A stretch of DNA of 64,000 bases, taken from NCBI RefSeq assembly GCF_003590945.1, contig NZ_QYUK01000008.1, positions 310,001 to 374,000 of the forward strand, read 5' to 3'. Below are positions 56,321-64,000 of the stretch, one piece after another. How positions within the stretch are numbered: the stretch's first letter is position 1; the number at the start of each line of letters is the position of its first letter. Both the position numbers and the translations under genes were made by a program. The notes below the pieces were generated by a model. It made no database searches. It had not been told where the DNA came from and was given only the letters and a program-made list of their open reading frames with translations. The stretch is from Oleomonas cavernae (GTDB lineage: Bacteria; Pseudomonadota; Alphaproteobacteria; Zavarziniales; Zavarziniaceae).

Positions 56321-56953
56321 TCAGCCGGCCAACAGCGGATGATCGATCAGGCTGGCCAAGGCCCATATGCCGAAGCCGACGATGGCGACGCCCGATATCT
56401 GGTTGATCAGCTTCAGGCCCCTGGTTTCCAGCTTGCCGCGCAGCAGGCCGACCAGCAGGGACAGGGTCAGCCACCAGGCGACCGAGCCGCCGAAGACCCC
56501 GGCGACGGTGATCGCGGCGTTGGAGTAGCTGCCGTCGCTGGCAAGGCCCGTGGAGGCGAAGACGGTGGCGAAGCCCAGGATCGTGATGGGATTGGTCACG
56601 GTCAGCAGGAAGGTACCGGCCATGGCGTGCGGGACCGAGCCCTCGTCGGCCTTCATGCTGCGGTCATGGGGTTCGGTGAAGAAGGTCCGCAGCCCCAGGA
56701 TGACCAGGAAGATCCCGCCGAACAACCGCATCCAGCCGTCATGAGACAGCATCCAGTTGGACACCGCCGTCAGGCCGAAGGCGGCGACGACGGCGAACAG
56801 GCCATCGGCAAGGGCGCCCCCCACCCCGGCCATGAAGCCGTTCATGCGCCCCATGTGCAGGGTGCGGTGAATGCAGACGAGATTGACCGGTCCGACCGGC
56901 GCCGCAACGACGTAACCGACGACTAGGGCGCGGACGAACAGTTCTAAATCCAT
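56321..56953 (-). CDS. LysE/RhtB-family exporter
   Basis: This 210-residue protein has about six hydrophobic segments. It has the family N-terminal pattern VRALVVGYVVAAPVGPVNLVCIHRTL (GPVNL), GFMAGVGGALADGLFAVVAAFGL and LLTVTNPITILGFATVF (TNPK-like). The substrate may be an amino acid or related small molecule. The start ATG 56953 lies 26 bases after the feruloyl-CoA synthetase stop, so they may be co-transcribed. Confidence 0.9.
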   Translation of the reverse strand: MDLELFVRALVVGYVVAAPVGPVNLVCIHRTLHMGRMNGFMAGVGGALADGLFAVVAAFGLTAVSNWMLSHDGWMRLFGGIFLVILGLRTFFTEPHDRSMKADEGSVPHAMAGTFLLTVTNPITILGFATVFASTGLASDGSYSNAAITVAGVFGGSVAWWLTLSLLVGLLRGKLETRGLKLINQISGVAIVGFGIWALASLIDHPLLAG

Positions 56954-56978
56954 AATTCCCCGAACTCAGGACCGACGA

Positions 56979-58835
56979 TCAAATCACGATCACGTCGTTG
57001 CCCGGCGGATCTGCATAAAGCTTTTCGACGAGATGTGCCCGGCGGGTCAAGGCCGCTTTCTGGTTGATGTAGCCCTTGTCGGTCATCTCGCCGCCATCGA
57101 GGCTGGCCGGCTCGGCCATGAACAGGACCCGTTTGATCGCGGTCGACGATCCCGGATTGGCCCGATTGTGGGCGCGCAGACCCTGGCGGACATGCTCGAC
57201 CAGCTGGTTGGCGTTCAGCATGGTCTCCAGCGAGCCCAGCGCCGCCTCGTCGGTCACGATCTTGGGCAGGCCGACATAGTTGGGCCAGGCCAGCACGGCG
57301 ACGTACTTGCGGTCATGACCGCAGACAACGGCATCCTGGATCGCCGGGGCGGCGGCGGTGACCACGTCGACCCGCAGCTTGCCCGCCTGCACCCAGGTGC
57401 CGGTGTCGAGCTTGAAGTCCTCGGCCACGCGGCCGTCGAACACCAGCCCCAGTTCGGGATGCGCCGGATCCTCGAACTTCGCCGCGTCGCCGATGCAGTA
57501 GAAGCCTTCCTCGTCGAACGACTCGGCGGTCTTCTTGGGTTCCTTGAAATAGCCGGGCGTCACCAGCGGCCCGCGGACGCGCACCTCGTAGGTGGGGCCG
57601 GAGGGCACCAGCTTCAGTTCGACGCCGGGCAGCGGCAGGCCGATCATGCCCACCCGCTCGCTCTCGCGGAACACGCTGGTCGCGGTCGGCGCGGTTTCGG
57701 TCGAGCCCCAGCCGGTGGTGAAGATCACCCGCTCGCCCGTGGTCTTGACCGCCAGCGCCTGGAAACGTTCCCACAGGTCCTGGCTCAGCGCCGCGCCGCC
57801 ATAGGCGCAGAAGCGCAGCTTCTTGAAGAAGGTCTTGGCCATCGCCTCGTCCTTCTCCATGGCCGACAGCAGCATGGAATAGGCCACCGGCACGTTGAGG
57901 TAGGTGGTGGGCGAAATCTCGCGCAGGTTGGCGATGGTCTCGTCGAACAGGCCGGGCAGCGGCCGGCCGTCATCGATATAAAGGCTGCCGCCGGCGGCCA
58001 GGAGGCCGTGCAGGTTGGCATTGCCGCCGAAGGTATGGCTCCAGGGCAGCCAGTCGACCGCGACCGGCGGGCCGTCCTCGGCAAACCACTTGTCATGGTC
58101 GAGCACCAGCGACCGCGACATGGCAGCATTGGCGCACAGCATGCGGTGGGTGTTGATCACCGCCTTGGGCATGCCCGTCGAGCCCGAGGTGAACAGGTAC
58201 TTGCAGACGGTGTCGGGACCCAGGCGCTGATAGGCGGCCTCGACCTCGGGGCCCACGGGGGTCTTCAACAAATCGTGGAAATCGGTCGCGGGGATGGCAC
58301 TGGGCGCATCCGCGACATAGACGACTTCGACCCCGTCGAGGTTCAGCTTCGAGATCGCCGCCTCGAAGAAGCGGCCGTTCTGGACGAACAGGATCTTGGG
58401 CTTGATCAGGTCGAAGACGTAGACCAGCTTGGCATGGTCGTTCGACATCAGCGAATAGGCTTGGCTGATCGAGCTGACCGGCACCCCGGCGGCGATCGCG
58501 CCGTACATGATCAGGGCGTGCTCGATCGAATTGCCCGACAGGACCATGACCGGGTCCTCCTCGGTCAGGCCGCGCGCCAGCAGCGCCGCCGCGATCGCGT
58601 CGACATAGCCCAGGCCCGCCGCATAGCTGATCTTGCGCCAGCTCCGGTCGGCCCCGCGCTGGGCCAGCCAGGTCACATCCGGCCGCGCCGCCGCCCATTT
58701 GCGCAAGGGCACCAGCATGTTGCGGTCGTAATCGCCCAGGGGGTGGGCCAGCCGCAGGATCATCTCGCCATTGGGTCGACGCTCGACCTCGAGATCGTTC
58801 GACAGGTAGCGGATCTTGCGAAACGGCGGCTTCAT
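56979..58835 (-). CDS. fcs: Feruloyl-CoA synthetase
   Basis: This 618-residue adenylate-forming ligase has the P-loop YLFTSGSTGMPKAVINTHRML, TTGWGSTETAPTATSVF and the hinge VFDGRVAEDFKLDTGTWV. The start region PFRKIRYLSNDLEVERRPNGE is typical of feruloyl-CoA synthases, which activate ferulic or related hydroxycinnamic acids. ATG 58835 follows GGGAGAGGGAG, 8-9 bases away; the longer frame to 59612 is not coding. Neither a feruloyl-CoA hydratase-lyase nor vanillin dehydrogenase gene is in the window. It is 116 bases after a quinone-oxidoreductase-like gene. Confidence 0.9.
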   Translation of the reverse strand: MKPPFRKIRYLSNDLEVERRPNGEMILRLAHPLGDYDRNMLVPLRKWAAARPDVTWLAQRGADRSWRKISYAAGLGYVDAIAAALLARGLTEEDPVMVLSGNSIEHALIMYGAIAAGVPVSSISQAYSLMSNDHAKLVYVFDLIKPKILFVQNGRFFEAAISKLNLDGVEVVYVADAPSAIPATDFHDLLKTPVGPEVEAAYQRLGPDTVCKYLFTSGSTGMPKAVINTHRMLCANAAMSRSLVLDHDKWFAEDGPPVAVDWLPWSHTFGGNANLHGLLAAGGSLYIDDGRPLPGLFDETIANLREISPTTYLNVPVAYSMLLSAMEKDEAMAKTFFKKLRFCAYGGAALSQDLWERFQALAVKTTGERVIFTTGWGSTETAPTATSVFRESERVGMIGLPLPGVELKLVPSGPTYEVRVRGPLVTPGYFKEPKKTAESFDEEGFYCIGDAAKFEDPAHPELGLVFDGRVAEDFKLDTGTWVQAGKLRVDVVTAAAPAIQDAVVCGHDRKYVAVLAWPNYVGLPKIVTDEAALGSLETMLNANQLVEHVRQGLRAHNRANPGSSTAIKRVLFMAEPASLDGGEMTDKGYINQKAALTRRAHLVEKLYADPPGNDVIVI

Positions 58836-58951
58836 GGTGCTCCCTCTCCCTTTTTTTGCCGCCGGACAGAGCAGACCGGCGGCGTCTGGGCCGCGAGTGT
58901 GCAAACCTGGGGCCACTTTGCAACCAACAAAGTCGTCGGTATGGCGGCGCC

Positions 58952-59943
58952 TCAGCCGTTGACGTCGATCACCACCCGCCCGCGCACCTTGCCGTCGAGG
59001 ATGGCATGGGCCAGGGCCGGAACGTCGTCCAGCCCCTTGGTCTGCGTGATGGCCTGCAGCTTGGCCCTGTCGAGATCCGTGGCCAGGCGTGCCCAGGCCT
59101 CCTCGCGGCGGGCGCGGGGCGCCATCACCGAATCGATGCCGTAGAGGGTGACGCCACGCAGAATGAAGGGGAAGACGCTGCCCGGCAGGTCGGCCCCCTG
59201 GGCCAGGCCGCAGGCGGCGACGGCACCGTTGTAGCGAAGCTGGGACAGGGCATTGGCCAGCGTGGAACTGCCCACGGTGTCGATCACCCCGGCCCAGCGT
59301 TCCTTGGCCAGCGGCTTGGCCGGGCCGGACAGTTCCGCCCGCTCGACGATCGTCGACGCCCCCAACGCCTTCAGCCAATCCGCCTCGGCCGGCCGGCCGG
59401 TGGCGGCGGCGACGGTGAAGCCCTTCCCGGCGAGCAGCGCGATCGCCACCGAGCCGACGCCGCCGGCCGCCCCGGTCACCAGAACCTCGCCCCGGTCGGG
59501 GGTCAGCCCGTGTTTTTCCAGCGCCAGGACCGAGAGCATGGCGGTATAGCCGGCGGTGCCGATGGCCATGGTTTCCGCTGCAGTGAAGGCGGCGGGGCGG
59601 CGAATCAGCCAATCGCCCTTCACCCGGGCGCGGGTGCCAAGCCCGCCCCAGTGGCCTTCACCCACCCCCAGCCGTTCAGGACGACCGCATCGCCCGGCCG
59701 CCAATCGGGATTGTCCGAGGCTTCGACCGTCCCGGCGAAATCGATGCCGGGAACAAAGGGGAACTTGCGCACGATCTTGCCGCGCCCGGTGATCGCCAGG
59801 CCGTCCTTGTAGTTGATGGTCGAATGGCTGACCGCCACGGTGACGTCGCCGACAGGCAGATCCGCCAGCGGCACGGCCTTGATCTCGCTGTGTGTCTTGC
59901 CGTCGATATCGGTCAGATAGACGGCGCGGAACGTGTCGGCCAT
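58952..59943 (-). CDS. YhdH/AcuI-type acrylyl-CoA reductase-like MDR, split by a frameshift
   Basis: This is a protein of about 330 residues. The N-terminal part reads [36 protein letters not shown] and breaks after LNGWG near 59655. It resumes with [21 protein letters not shown] and [22 protein letters not shown]. The nucleotide-binding stretch [17 protein letters not shown] and the end [18 protein letters not shown] agree with the YhdH/AcuI group, which includes acrylyl-CoA reductase. One more G in the GGGGG run restores the join. ATG 59943. Substrate not certain. Confidence 0.85.
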
Positions 59944-60090
59944 GGTGGCGTTCTCCCGGTGTGTTGCGCGCAGTCTAGTGTCTGCACGGGCGCCGGCAAT
60001 CGCGCCGGGGGTTGGGGCCCATGCACAGGCTTCATTGATCGGCGGCGGTCTTGTAGGTTGGGCTCCCTTGCTTTCATCGAGGATGTAGCG

Positions 60091-61113
60091 ATGCTGCGAC
60101 GCCTGCTGACCATCGGATTCCTGGCCGCCGCGCCGGCCTTGGGCCTCGCGACAGCCGCGACGGCAGCCGAGCGCCCGGCGGTGATCGCGCGGGACGGCAG
60201 CGCCGTCACCTTCCCCGAAGCCACCCTTGCAGCACTCGATCTGGCGATCCTGCAAGGCGCCGACAGCCTGCGGCTGGATGTCTATCAGACCCTGGACGGT
60301 GTCCTCGTCATACGCACCGCCCGCGATCTCGCCGCCACCACCAATGCCGCCTCGGTGCTGGCCCGCCCGGTGGGGGTGAAGGGCGAGCCGCCGGTGGCGG
60401 GTTTCCCGGTCGATCTGGTGCCCTACAGCAGCTATGCCCAGTTGACCGCGCGCCAGATCGTCGCCGGCCGCGATCTGCGCTTCGACGACATGTTCCCGGC
60501 GCCGATCCTGGAGGACGCCTTCGCCCTGATCGCCAGGCGGCAGATCGACAGCCGCCGCACCATCGGCCTGCTGATCGTGCTGCACGACACCCAGGTCCAC
60601 GCCGCGCGCGGCCGCCCGATGGAGCCGCGGCTGATCGCCTCGATGCAGAGATACGGCCTGGCCGGGGCGCCGCAGATCATGATCGGTGCCAGCGAACCCA
60701 CGAGCCTTCAGCAACTGGCCGGTCCGGGCAACCCGCGCGTCTTCGTGCTGGGTCCGTCGACCGCGCGCCCGGCCGATTCAGCGGTGACCAGGAACAGCGC
60801 GACCTTCGGCGACTATCAGGCGCCTGCAGGCTTGCGCGCCATCCGCGGCTTTGCCGATGCCGTGCTGGTCGATTTCCCGGATGTCCAGGGTTACTACGCC
60901 GACGGCGCCGCGATGCCGCCCTCGACCATCGTCGCCGATGCCAGGGCCGCCGGCCTCGGCCTTTATGTCGGCGGCTTCGCCGACGCCGACGACCCGCTGA
61001 AGCCCCGGCGCGAGGCGATCGATTCTTATGCGCGGGTCTTTGCCCTGGGCGTCGACGGCATCGTCACCGACGAACCGGCTCGCGCCGTCGCCGCCAGGCG
61101 CCACGGCCGCTAG
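60091..61113 (+). CDS. Secreted GDPD-fold protein lacking catalytic residues
   Basis: This is a 340-residue protein with a signal peptide (MLRRLLTIGFLAAAPALG...ATAAE). Its backbone follows glycerophosphodiester phosphodiesterases: VIARDGSAVTFPEATLAALD against the family HRG...PENTLAA, GADSLRLDVYQTLDG against GADxIExDV, and GVLVIRTARDLAATTN against HDxxLxRTT. The catalytic His of HRG is Arg. The metal-binding Glu of ExD is Arg. The second His-Asp pair is Thr-Ala. The Glu in the middle sheet is also absent (IGLLIVL). It is therefore probably a non-catalytic member with a binding role. It is followed by a toxin-antitoxin pair, unrelated. Confidence 0.8.
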   Translation: MLRRLLTIGFLAAAPALGLATAATAAERPAVIARDGSAVTFPEATLAALDLAILQGADSLRLDVYQTLDGVLVIRTARDLAATTNAASVLARPVGVKGEPPVAGFPVDLVPYSSYAQLTARQIVAGRDLRFDDMFPAPILEDAFALIARRQIDSRRTIGLLIVLHDTQVHAARGRPMEPRLIASMQRYGLAGAPQIMIGASEPTSLQQLAGPGNPRVFVLGPSTARPADSAVTRNSATFGDYQAPAGLRAIRGFADAVLVDFPDVQGYYADGAAMPPSTIVADARAAGLGLYVGGFADADDPLKPRREAIDSYARVFALGVDGIVTDEPARAVAARRHGR

Positions 61114-61213
61114 GGAGCTTGTTCGGCAAACAGAGATAAGTCATCGCCGGGCCTTTCAGTTATTGCAGTTAGATATCCCTTGCGGTATTTTTCCTGGGCA
61201 AGGAGCAACCACC

Positions 61214-61660
61214 ATGACCACCCAGATCGTTCGGTTCGCCGGATTGTCGGAGCAGGATCGCCGGACCACCGCGCCGTTGCCGAAGCTCGGGCACGGCGAT
61301 CGGGTGGAACTGCGTGTCCGCCGCGAGGGTGGCCAGAATCAGACGTTTTTCCTGCCGCCGTCCGCACTCGCGGCCGTCGAGACCCTGTTGGCCCATTTGC
61401 TGAGCGGCGAGCGCGTCGCGATGCTCACAGAAGATCAGGAAGTAAGCCCGAATGACGCGGCAAGCGTCCTCGGCATATCGCGCCCCCTCGTGGTCCACCG
61501 CATGGATATCGGCGATCTGCCCTTCCGCTACGTGGGGAAGCACCGCCGGGCCAAGCTGAAAGACGTGCTGGCGCTGAAGCTGCGAATCGACACTCAGCGC
61601 GCCGCGATGGAAGCCCTTGCCGACGATGCCGAGGATCTCAATCGGCGCCATGGCGTTTGA
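61214..61660 (+). CDS. Antitoxin with excisionase-like HTH
   Basis: This is a 148-residue protein. The C-terminal half EVSPNDAASVLGISRPLVVHRMDIGDLPFRYVGKHRRAKLKDVLALK is a MerR/excisionase-like DNA-binding helix pair with a wing. The N-terminal part carries EQDRRTTAPLPKLGHGDRVEL. ATG 61214 follows AGGAG. It overlaps the PIN gene by 11 bases, a normal toxin-antitoxin arrangement. The antitoxin would neutralise the PIN nuclease and repress the operon. Confidence 0.8.
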   Translation: MTTQIVRFAGLSEQDRRTTAPLPKLGHGDRVELRVRREGGQNQTFFLPPSALAAVETLLAHLLSGERVAMLTEDQEVSPNDAASVLGISRPLVVHRMDIGDLPFRYVGKHRRAKLKDVLALKLRIDTQRAAMEALADDAEDLNRRHGV

Positions 61661-62225
61661 GCCTTCCGTCGCGGTTTGCGATGCCTGCGTCCTCTACCCG
61701 TTCCACCTGAGGAACATCATCGTCCAGGCCGCGGTCGATCACCTCGTCGACCTGCGCTGGACAGCCGAGATTCACGACGAATGGATCCGCAATCTGATTG
61801 CCAAGACACCAGCCATATTGGTTGAGCGCTTGCAGATTACACGGCAACTGATGGAACGCGCGTTGCCGACGGCCACGGTTGTCAACTACGAGAAGCATAT
61901 TCCGGCGGTAGTCTTGCCTGATCCCAACGATCGCCATGTCGTCGCCGCGGCGATAGCGGCCAAGGCCTCGCTGATCATCACCTGGAATTTGCGCGACTTC
62001 CCTATAGCCACGCTTGAGAAACACGGGCTACGCAGACTATCGCCGGACACTTTCCTGGCCGATCTCTACGACAAGGTGCCACAGTTGGTTGTCGGTTCCT
62101 TGGCGAATGCCCGGCGCAATCTGCGCAAGACCGATACGTCGGTTGCCGGCTTCATCGACATCCTGACCCACCACAAACTCGCCCGGCTCGCAAACCGCGT
62201 CGAGAAGCATCTGGCTGATCTCTGA
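61650..62225 (+). CDS. PIN-domain toxin (VapC-like ribonuclease)
   Basis: This is a 191-residue PIN-fold protein. The first acidic residue lies in AVCDACVLYPFHLRNI. A second set is EIHDEWIRNLI, and a third DPNDRHVVAAAIAAKASLIITWNLRDFP. The family degrades RNA, often tRNA. ATG 61650 lies inside the antitoxin gene. It is longer than classic VapC (about 130 residues), with a C-terminal helical extension (VGSLANARRNLRKTDTSV). GC is lower than neighbours, compatible with acquisition. Confidence 0.83.
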   Translation: MAFEPSVAVCDACVLYPFHLRNIIVQAAVDHLVDLRWTAEIHDEWIRNLIAKTPAILVERLQITRQLMERALPTATVVNYEKHIPAVVLPDPNDRHVVAAAIAAKASLIITWNLRDFPIATLEKHGLRRLSPDTFLADLYDKVPQLVVGSLANARRNLRKTDTSVAGFIDILTHHKLARLANRVEKHLADL

Positions 62226-62262
62226 CTGATCAGTGCCGGCGACCGCCGTCGCCCTCGCCGGC

Positions 62263-63464
62263 TCAAGCGCGCACCACACCGTCCAGCGGGCGCAGGCCGC
62301 CGCCGTCGGGGAAGACCCGGGCCGCCACGTCCGCCGCCGGCAGTCCCAGGTGGTTGATCAGCGTCGCCAGGTAGAGGCGGCGCAGGTCGGTAGTCGGCGC
62401 CAGGTCGCGGCCGTCGAGCAACTGCGCCTTGTCGAGGCCCGGCCATTGCCCGTGGACCGTGGCACCGTCCAGGTTGCCGCCGAAGATGAAGGCGGCCGAG
62501 GCGGTGCCGTGGTCGGTTCCGCCGGTGCCGTTGGGCGCCGCGGTACGGCCGAATTCGGTGACGGCGATGACCAGCGTGTCGCGCCAGACCGCAGGCCCCA
62601 GTTCGTTCTTCAACAGCACGGCCCCATCGGCCACCGGCCGCAGCGCCGCCGCCAGCCGGCCGTCGGTGACACCCTGATTGGCATGGGTATCCCAGCCCAG
62701 CAGGTCGATGGTGGCGACCCGCGGCCCTTCGCGGTCGCGCAGCAGGCGCGCCAGGCCGACGATCAGCGGTTCCATCTGCTTGGGGCCGGCGGCCATGCTT
62801 CCCGGGGTGGCCAGGTCCATCCCGGCCCCTGCCGCCATCGCGCTGGTCTCGCGCGCTTCGGCCAGCATGGCGTGAAACAGTTCGTCCTTGGCATAGAACC
62901 GGTCGAGCGTGTCGAGCAGCACGCCATCGGGCGCCGGCAGGATCTGCGGCGACCAGGTCGTGACCGAGGCCGGGCCGGTGAGGAGCAACGGCACCGCCAG
63001 GCCGACCGCCAGCCCCGTCCCCCGGCCACGGCGACCGCCCGGTTGAGCCAGCCGGTGGCACTGCCCGACGGCCCCGTGCCGCCGTTCTCCAGGACATTCT
63101 GGGCATCGAAATGCGAGCGTTCGCGATAGGGCGTGGCGGTGGCGTGCAGCACCTGCATCTCGCCACCGCGCCACAGCGGCATGGCCGATTGCAGCGCCGG
63201 ATGCAGGCCGAAGCGGCCGTCGAGATCGATCATGCCGCCGCTCTTGCCCGGTACGGCCAGGGCCAAGGCCCCCCGGGTCGCCCCATAGGCGGGATCGGCA
63301 TAGGGCGGCACCGCCGCCAGGCCGTCCATGCCACCGCGCAGCACCAGGACGATCAGGCGCTTGTTGCCCGGTATGCGGGCCAGCGCGAAGCGTGGCCCCA
63401 GGGCCAGGCCCAGCCCGCCCAGGCCGGCCGAAATCAGGAAGCGACGGCGATCGAGACGAACCAT
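62263..63464 (-). CDS. DUF1501 protein with Tat signal, split by a frameshift
   Basis: This is a protein of about 400 residues. It starts with a twin-arginine-type signal, RLDRRRFLISAGLGGLGLALG. The DUF1501 (sulfatase/phosphatase-like fold) core has VLVLRGGMDGLAAVPPYAD and FGLHPALQSAMPLW. The frame breaks at about 63020, then TGLAVGLAVPLLLTGPA resumes. FGRTAAPNGTGGTDHGTASAAFIFGG ends the domain. One more G in the GGGGG run restores it. ATG 63464 follows GGAGG. It is 4 bases after the DUF1800 gene; these two families commonly occur together as exported proteins of unknown role. Confidence 0.85.
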
Positions 63465-63468
63465 GGCC

Positions 63469-64000
63469 CTACCTCCGCAGGAATTGAGGGCTGGCCAGCA
63501 CCAGGGCAATCGCACTGGCCCTGTCGCCCGCCCGGCGCACCGAATCGGCCACGTCGGCCGGCGCCGCCGCGCCCAGGGCCTGCACGAGCAGGGCATTGCC
63601 GTCGCCGACGGGCGCCAGGCGCGCGCCCACCTTCTGGGCCAGTTCGATCCGCCGCATCAGCGAATCGGGGCTCAACCACTCCCGCCCCGTGTCGGGCCAG
63701 CCCTTGGGCGAAGGGGCGGTGAAGGGTTGCTGCCCCAGCAGCTTCATGGCGCCGACCGCGACCTCCGGCTCGGGCACCAGGCCGATCAGGCGATAGATCG
63801 AGATGACGAGATCGGTGGGCGACTTCACCTTGGTCAGGGGCGCCTGCCAGGGCTGGGCCAGGTCGACCAGGGCCAGCGACATCGCCTTGAGATCGCCGCC
63901 GCTGTCGCGGAACACCTTGGCGATGCCGGCCACCGCCTCGGCAGGGGGATCGTCGGCCACGAAATGGCGCACCAGCTTGGTCGCCAGGTGGCTGGCGGTG
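63469..64000 (-). CDS. DUF1800 protein, N-terminal part outside the window
   Basis: This is the C-terminal 177 residues of a DUF1800 protein, with its start beyond the right edge. The sequence TASHLATKLVRHFVADDPPAEAV followed by AKVFRDSGGDLKAMSLALVDL and ALGAAAPADVADSVRRAGDRASAIALVLASPQFLRR is characteristic. It is co-directional with the DUF1501 gene, 4 bases apart. Function unknown. Confidence 0.88.
   Translation of the reverse strand, partial: TASHLATKLVRHFVADDPPAEAVAGIAKVFRDSGGDLKAMSLALVDLAQPWQAPLTKVKSPTDLVISIYRLIGLVPEPEVAVGAMKLLGQQPFTAPSPKGWPDTGREWLSPDSLMRRIELAQKVGARLAPVGDGNALLVQALGAAAPADVADSVRRAGDRASAIALVLASPQFLRR

Overview
The window is GC-rich, densely packed chromosomal DNA from an alphaproteobacterium. 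The main evidence is a CtrA cell-cycle regulator, a ChpT-type phosphotransferase, a SciP (DUF1153) protein and a FlbD-type activator, all sitting inside one flagellar and chemotaxis locus. A gene-transfer-agent-like (GTA-like) head gene cluster, a PutA with a ribbon-helix-helix domain and a DUF3553 gene fit the same assignment. The genus cannot be fixed from sequence alone.

Layout. 1-4258: GTA or prophage-type head genes on the minus strand (gp1-like, terminase, portal, prohead protease, capsid running off the left edge), read from one recognisable promoter with a palindrome in its spacer. 4255-10815: an alpha/beta hydrolase, a small membrane protein, tRNA-Thr, putA and a MarC-family gene. 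10820-25276: a lipid/acyl-CoA block. It holds a TetR regulator with a palindromic operator repeated about 3 kb away, VOC, quinone oxidoreductase and MBL-fold enzymes, enoyl-CoA hydratase, thiolase, a peroxisome-type multifunctional enzyme (SDR + MaoC + two SCP2), an LCAD-like acyl-CoA dehydrogenase with a divergent TetR gene, and a two-domain fatty acyl-CoA reductase. 25327-28916: a diguanylate cyclase, two small membrane proteins, tRNA-Met and mnmA.

29087-42210 is a flagellar block on the plus strand: fliK, flgD, sciP, fliF, fliG, fliH, fliN, flbD, flhA, flhF, flhG and a FliK-like gene. 42286-45543 holds a PadR regulator, a SnoaL-like protein and a 2,4-dienoyl-CoA reductase-type gene behind a palindrome. 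45571-55480 has fliJ and fliI divergent from ctrA, then an epoxide-hydrolase-like gene, then chpT-cheA-cheY-cheB-cheR on the minus strand and DUF3553 divergent from chpT. 55526-64000 carries cysQ, a LysE exporter, feruloyl-CoA synthetase, an AcuI/YhdH-type reductase, a GDPD-fold protein that has lost its catalytic residues, a PIN toxin-antitoxin pair, and DUF1501 and DUF1800 genes (the last cut by the right edge).

The flagellar, chemotaxis and CtrA-pathway genes form one functional set. TTAACC half-sites lie upstream of ctrA, sciP and chpT, and a near-complete CtrA-type site lies upstream of fliF. Nine genes are split by a single missing base that adding one G or C repairs, nearly always at a G/C run. 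This looks like systematic homopolymer undercalling rather than gene decay, so these genes are annotated across the breaks. Several families of dispersed inverted repeats fill the intergenic gaps.
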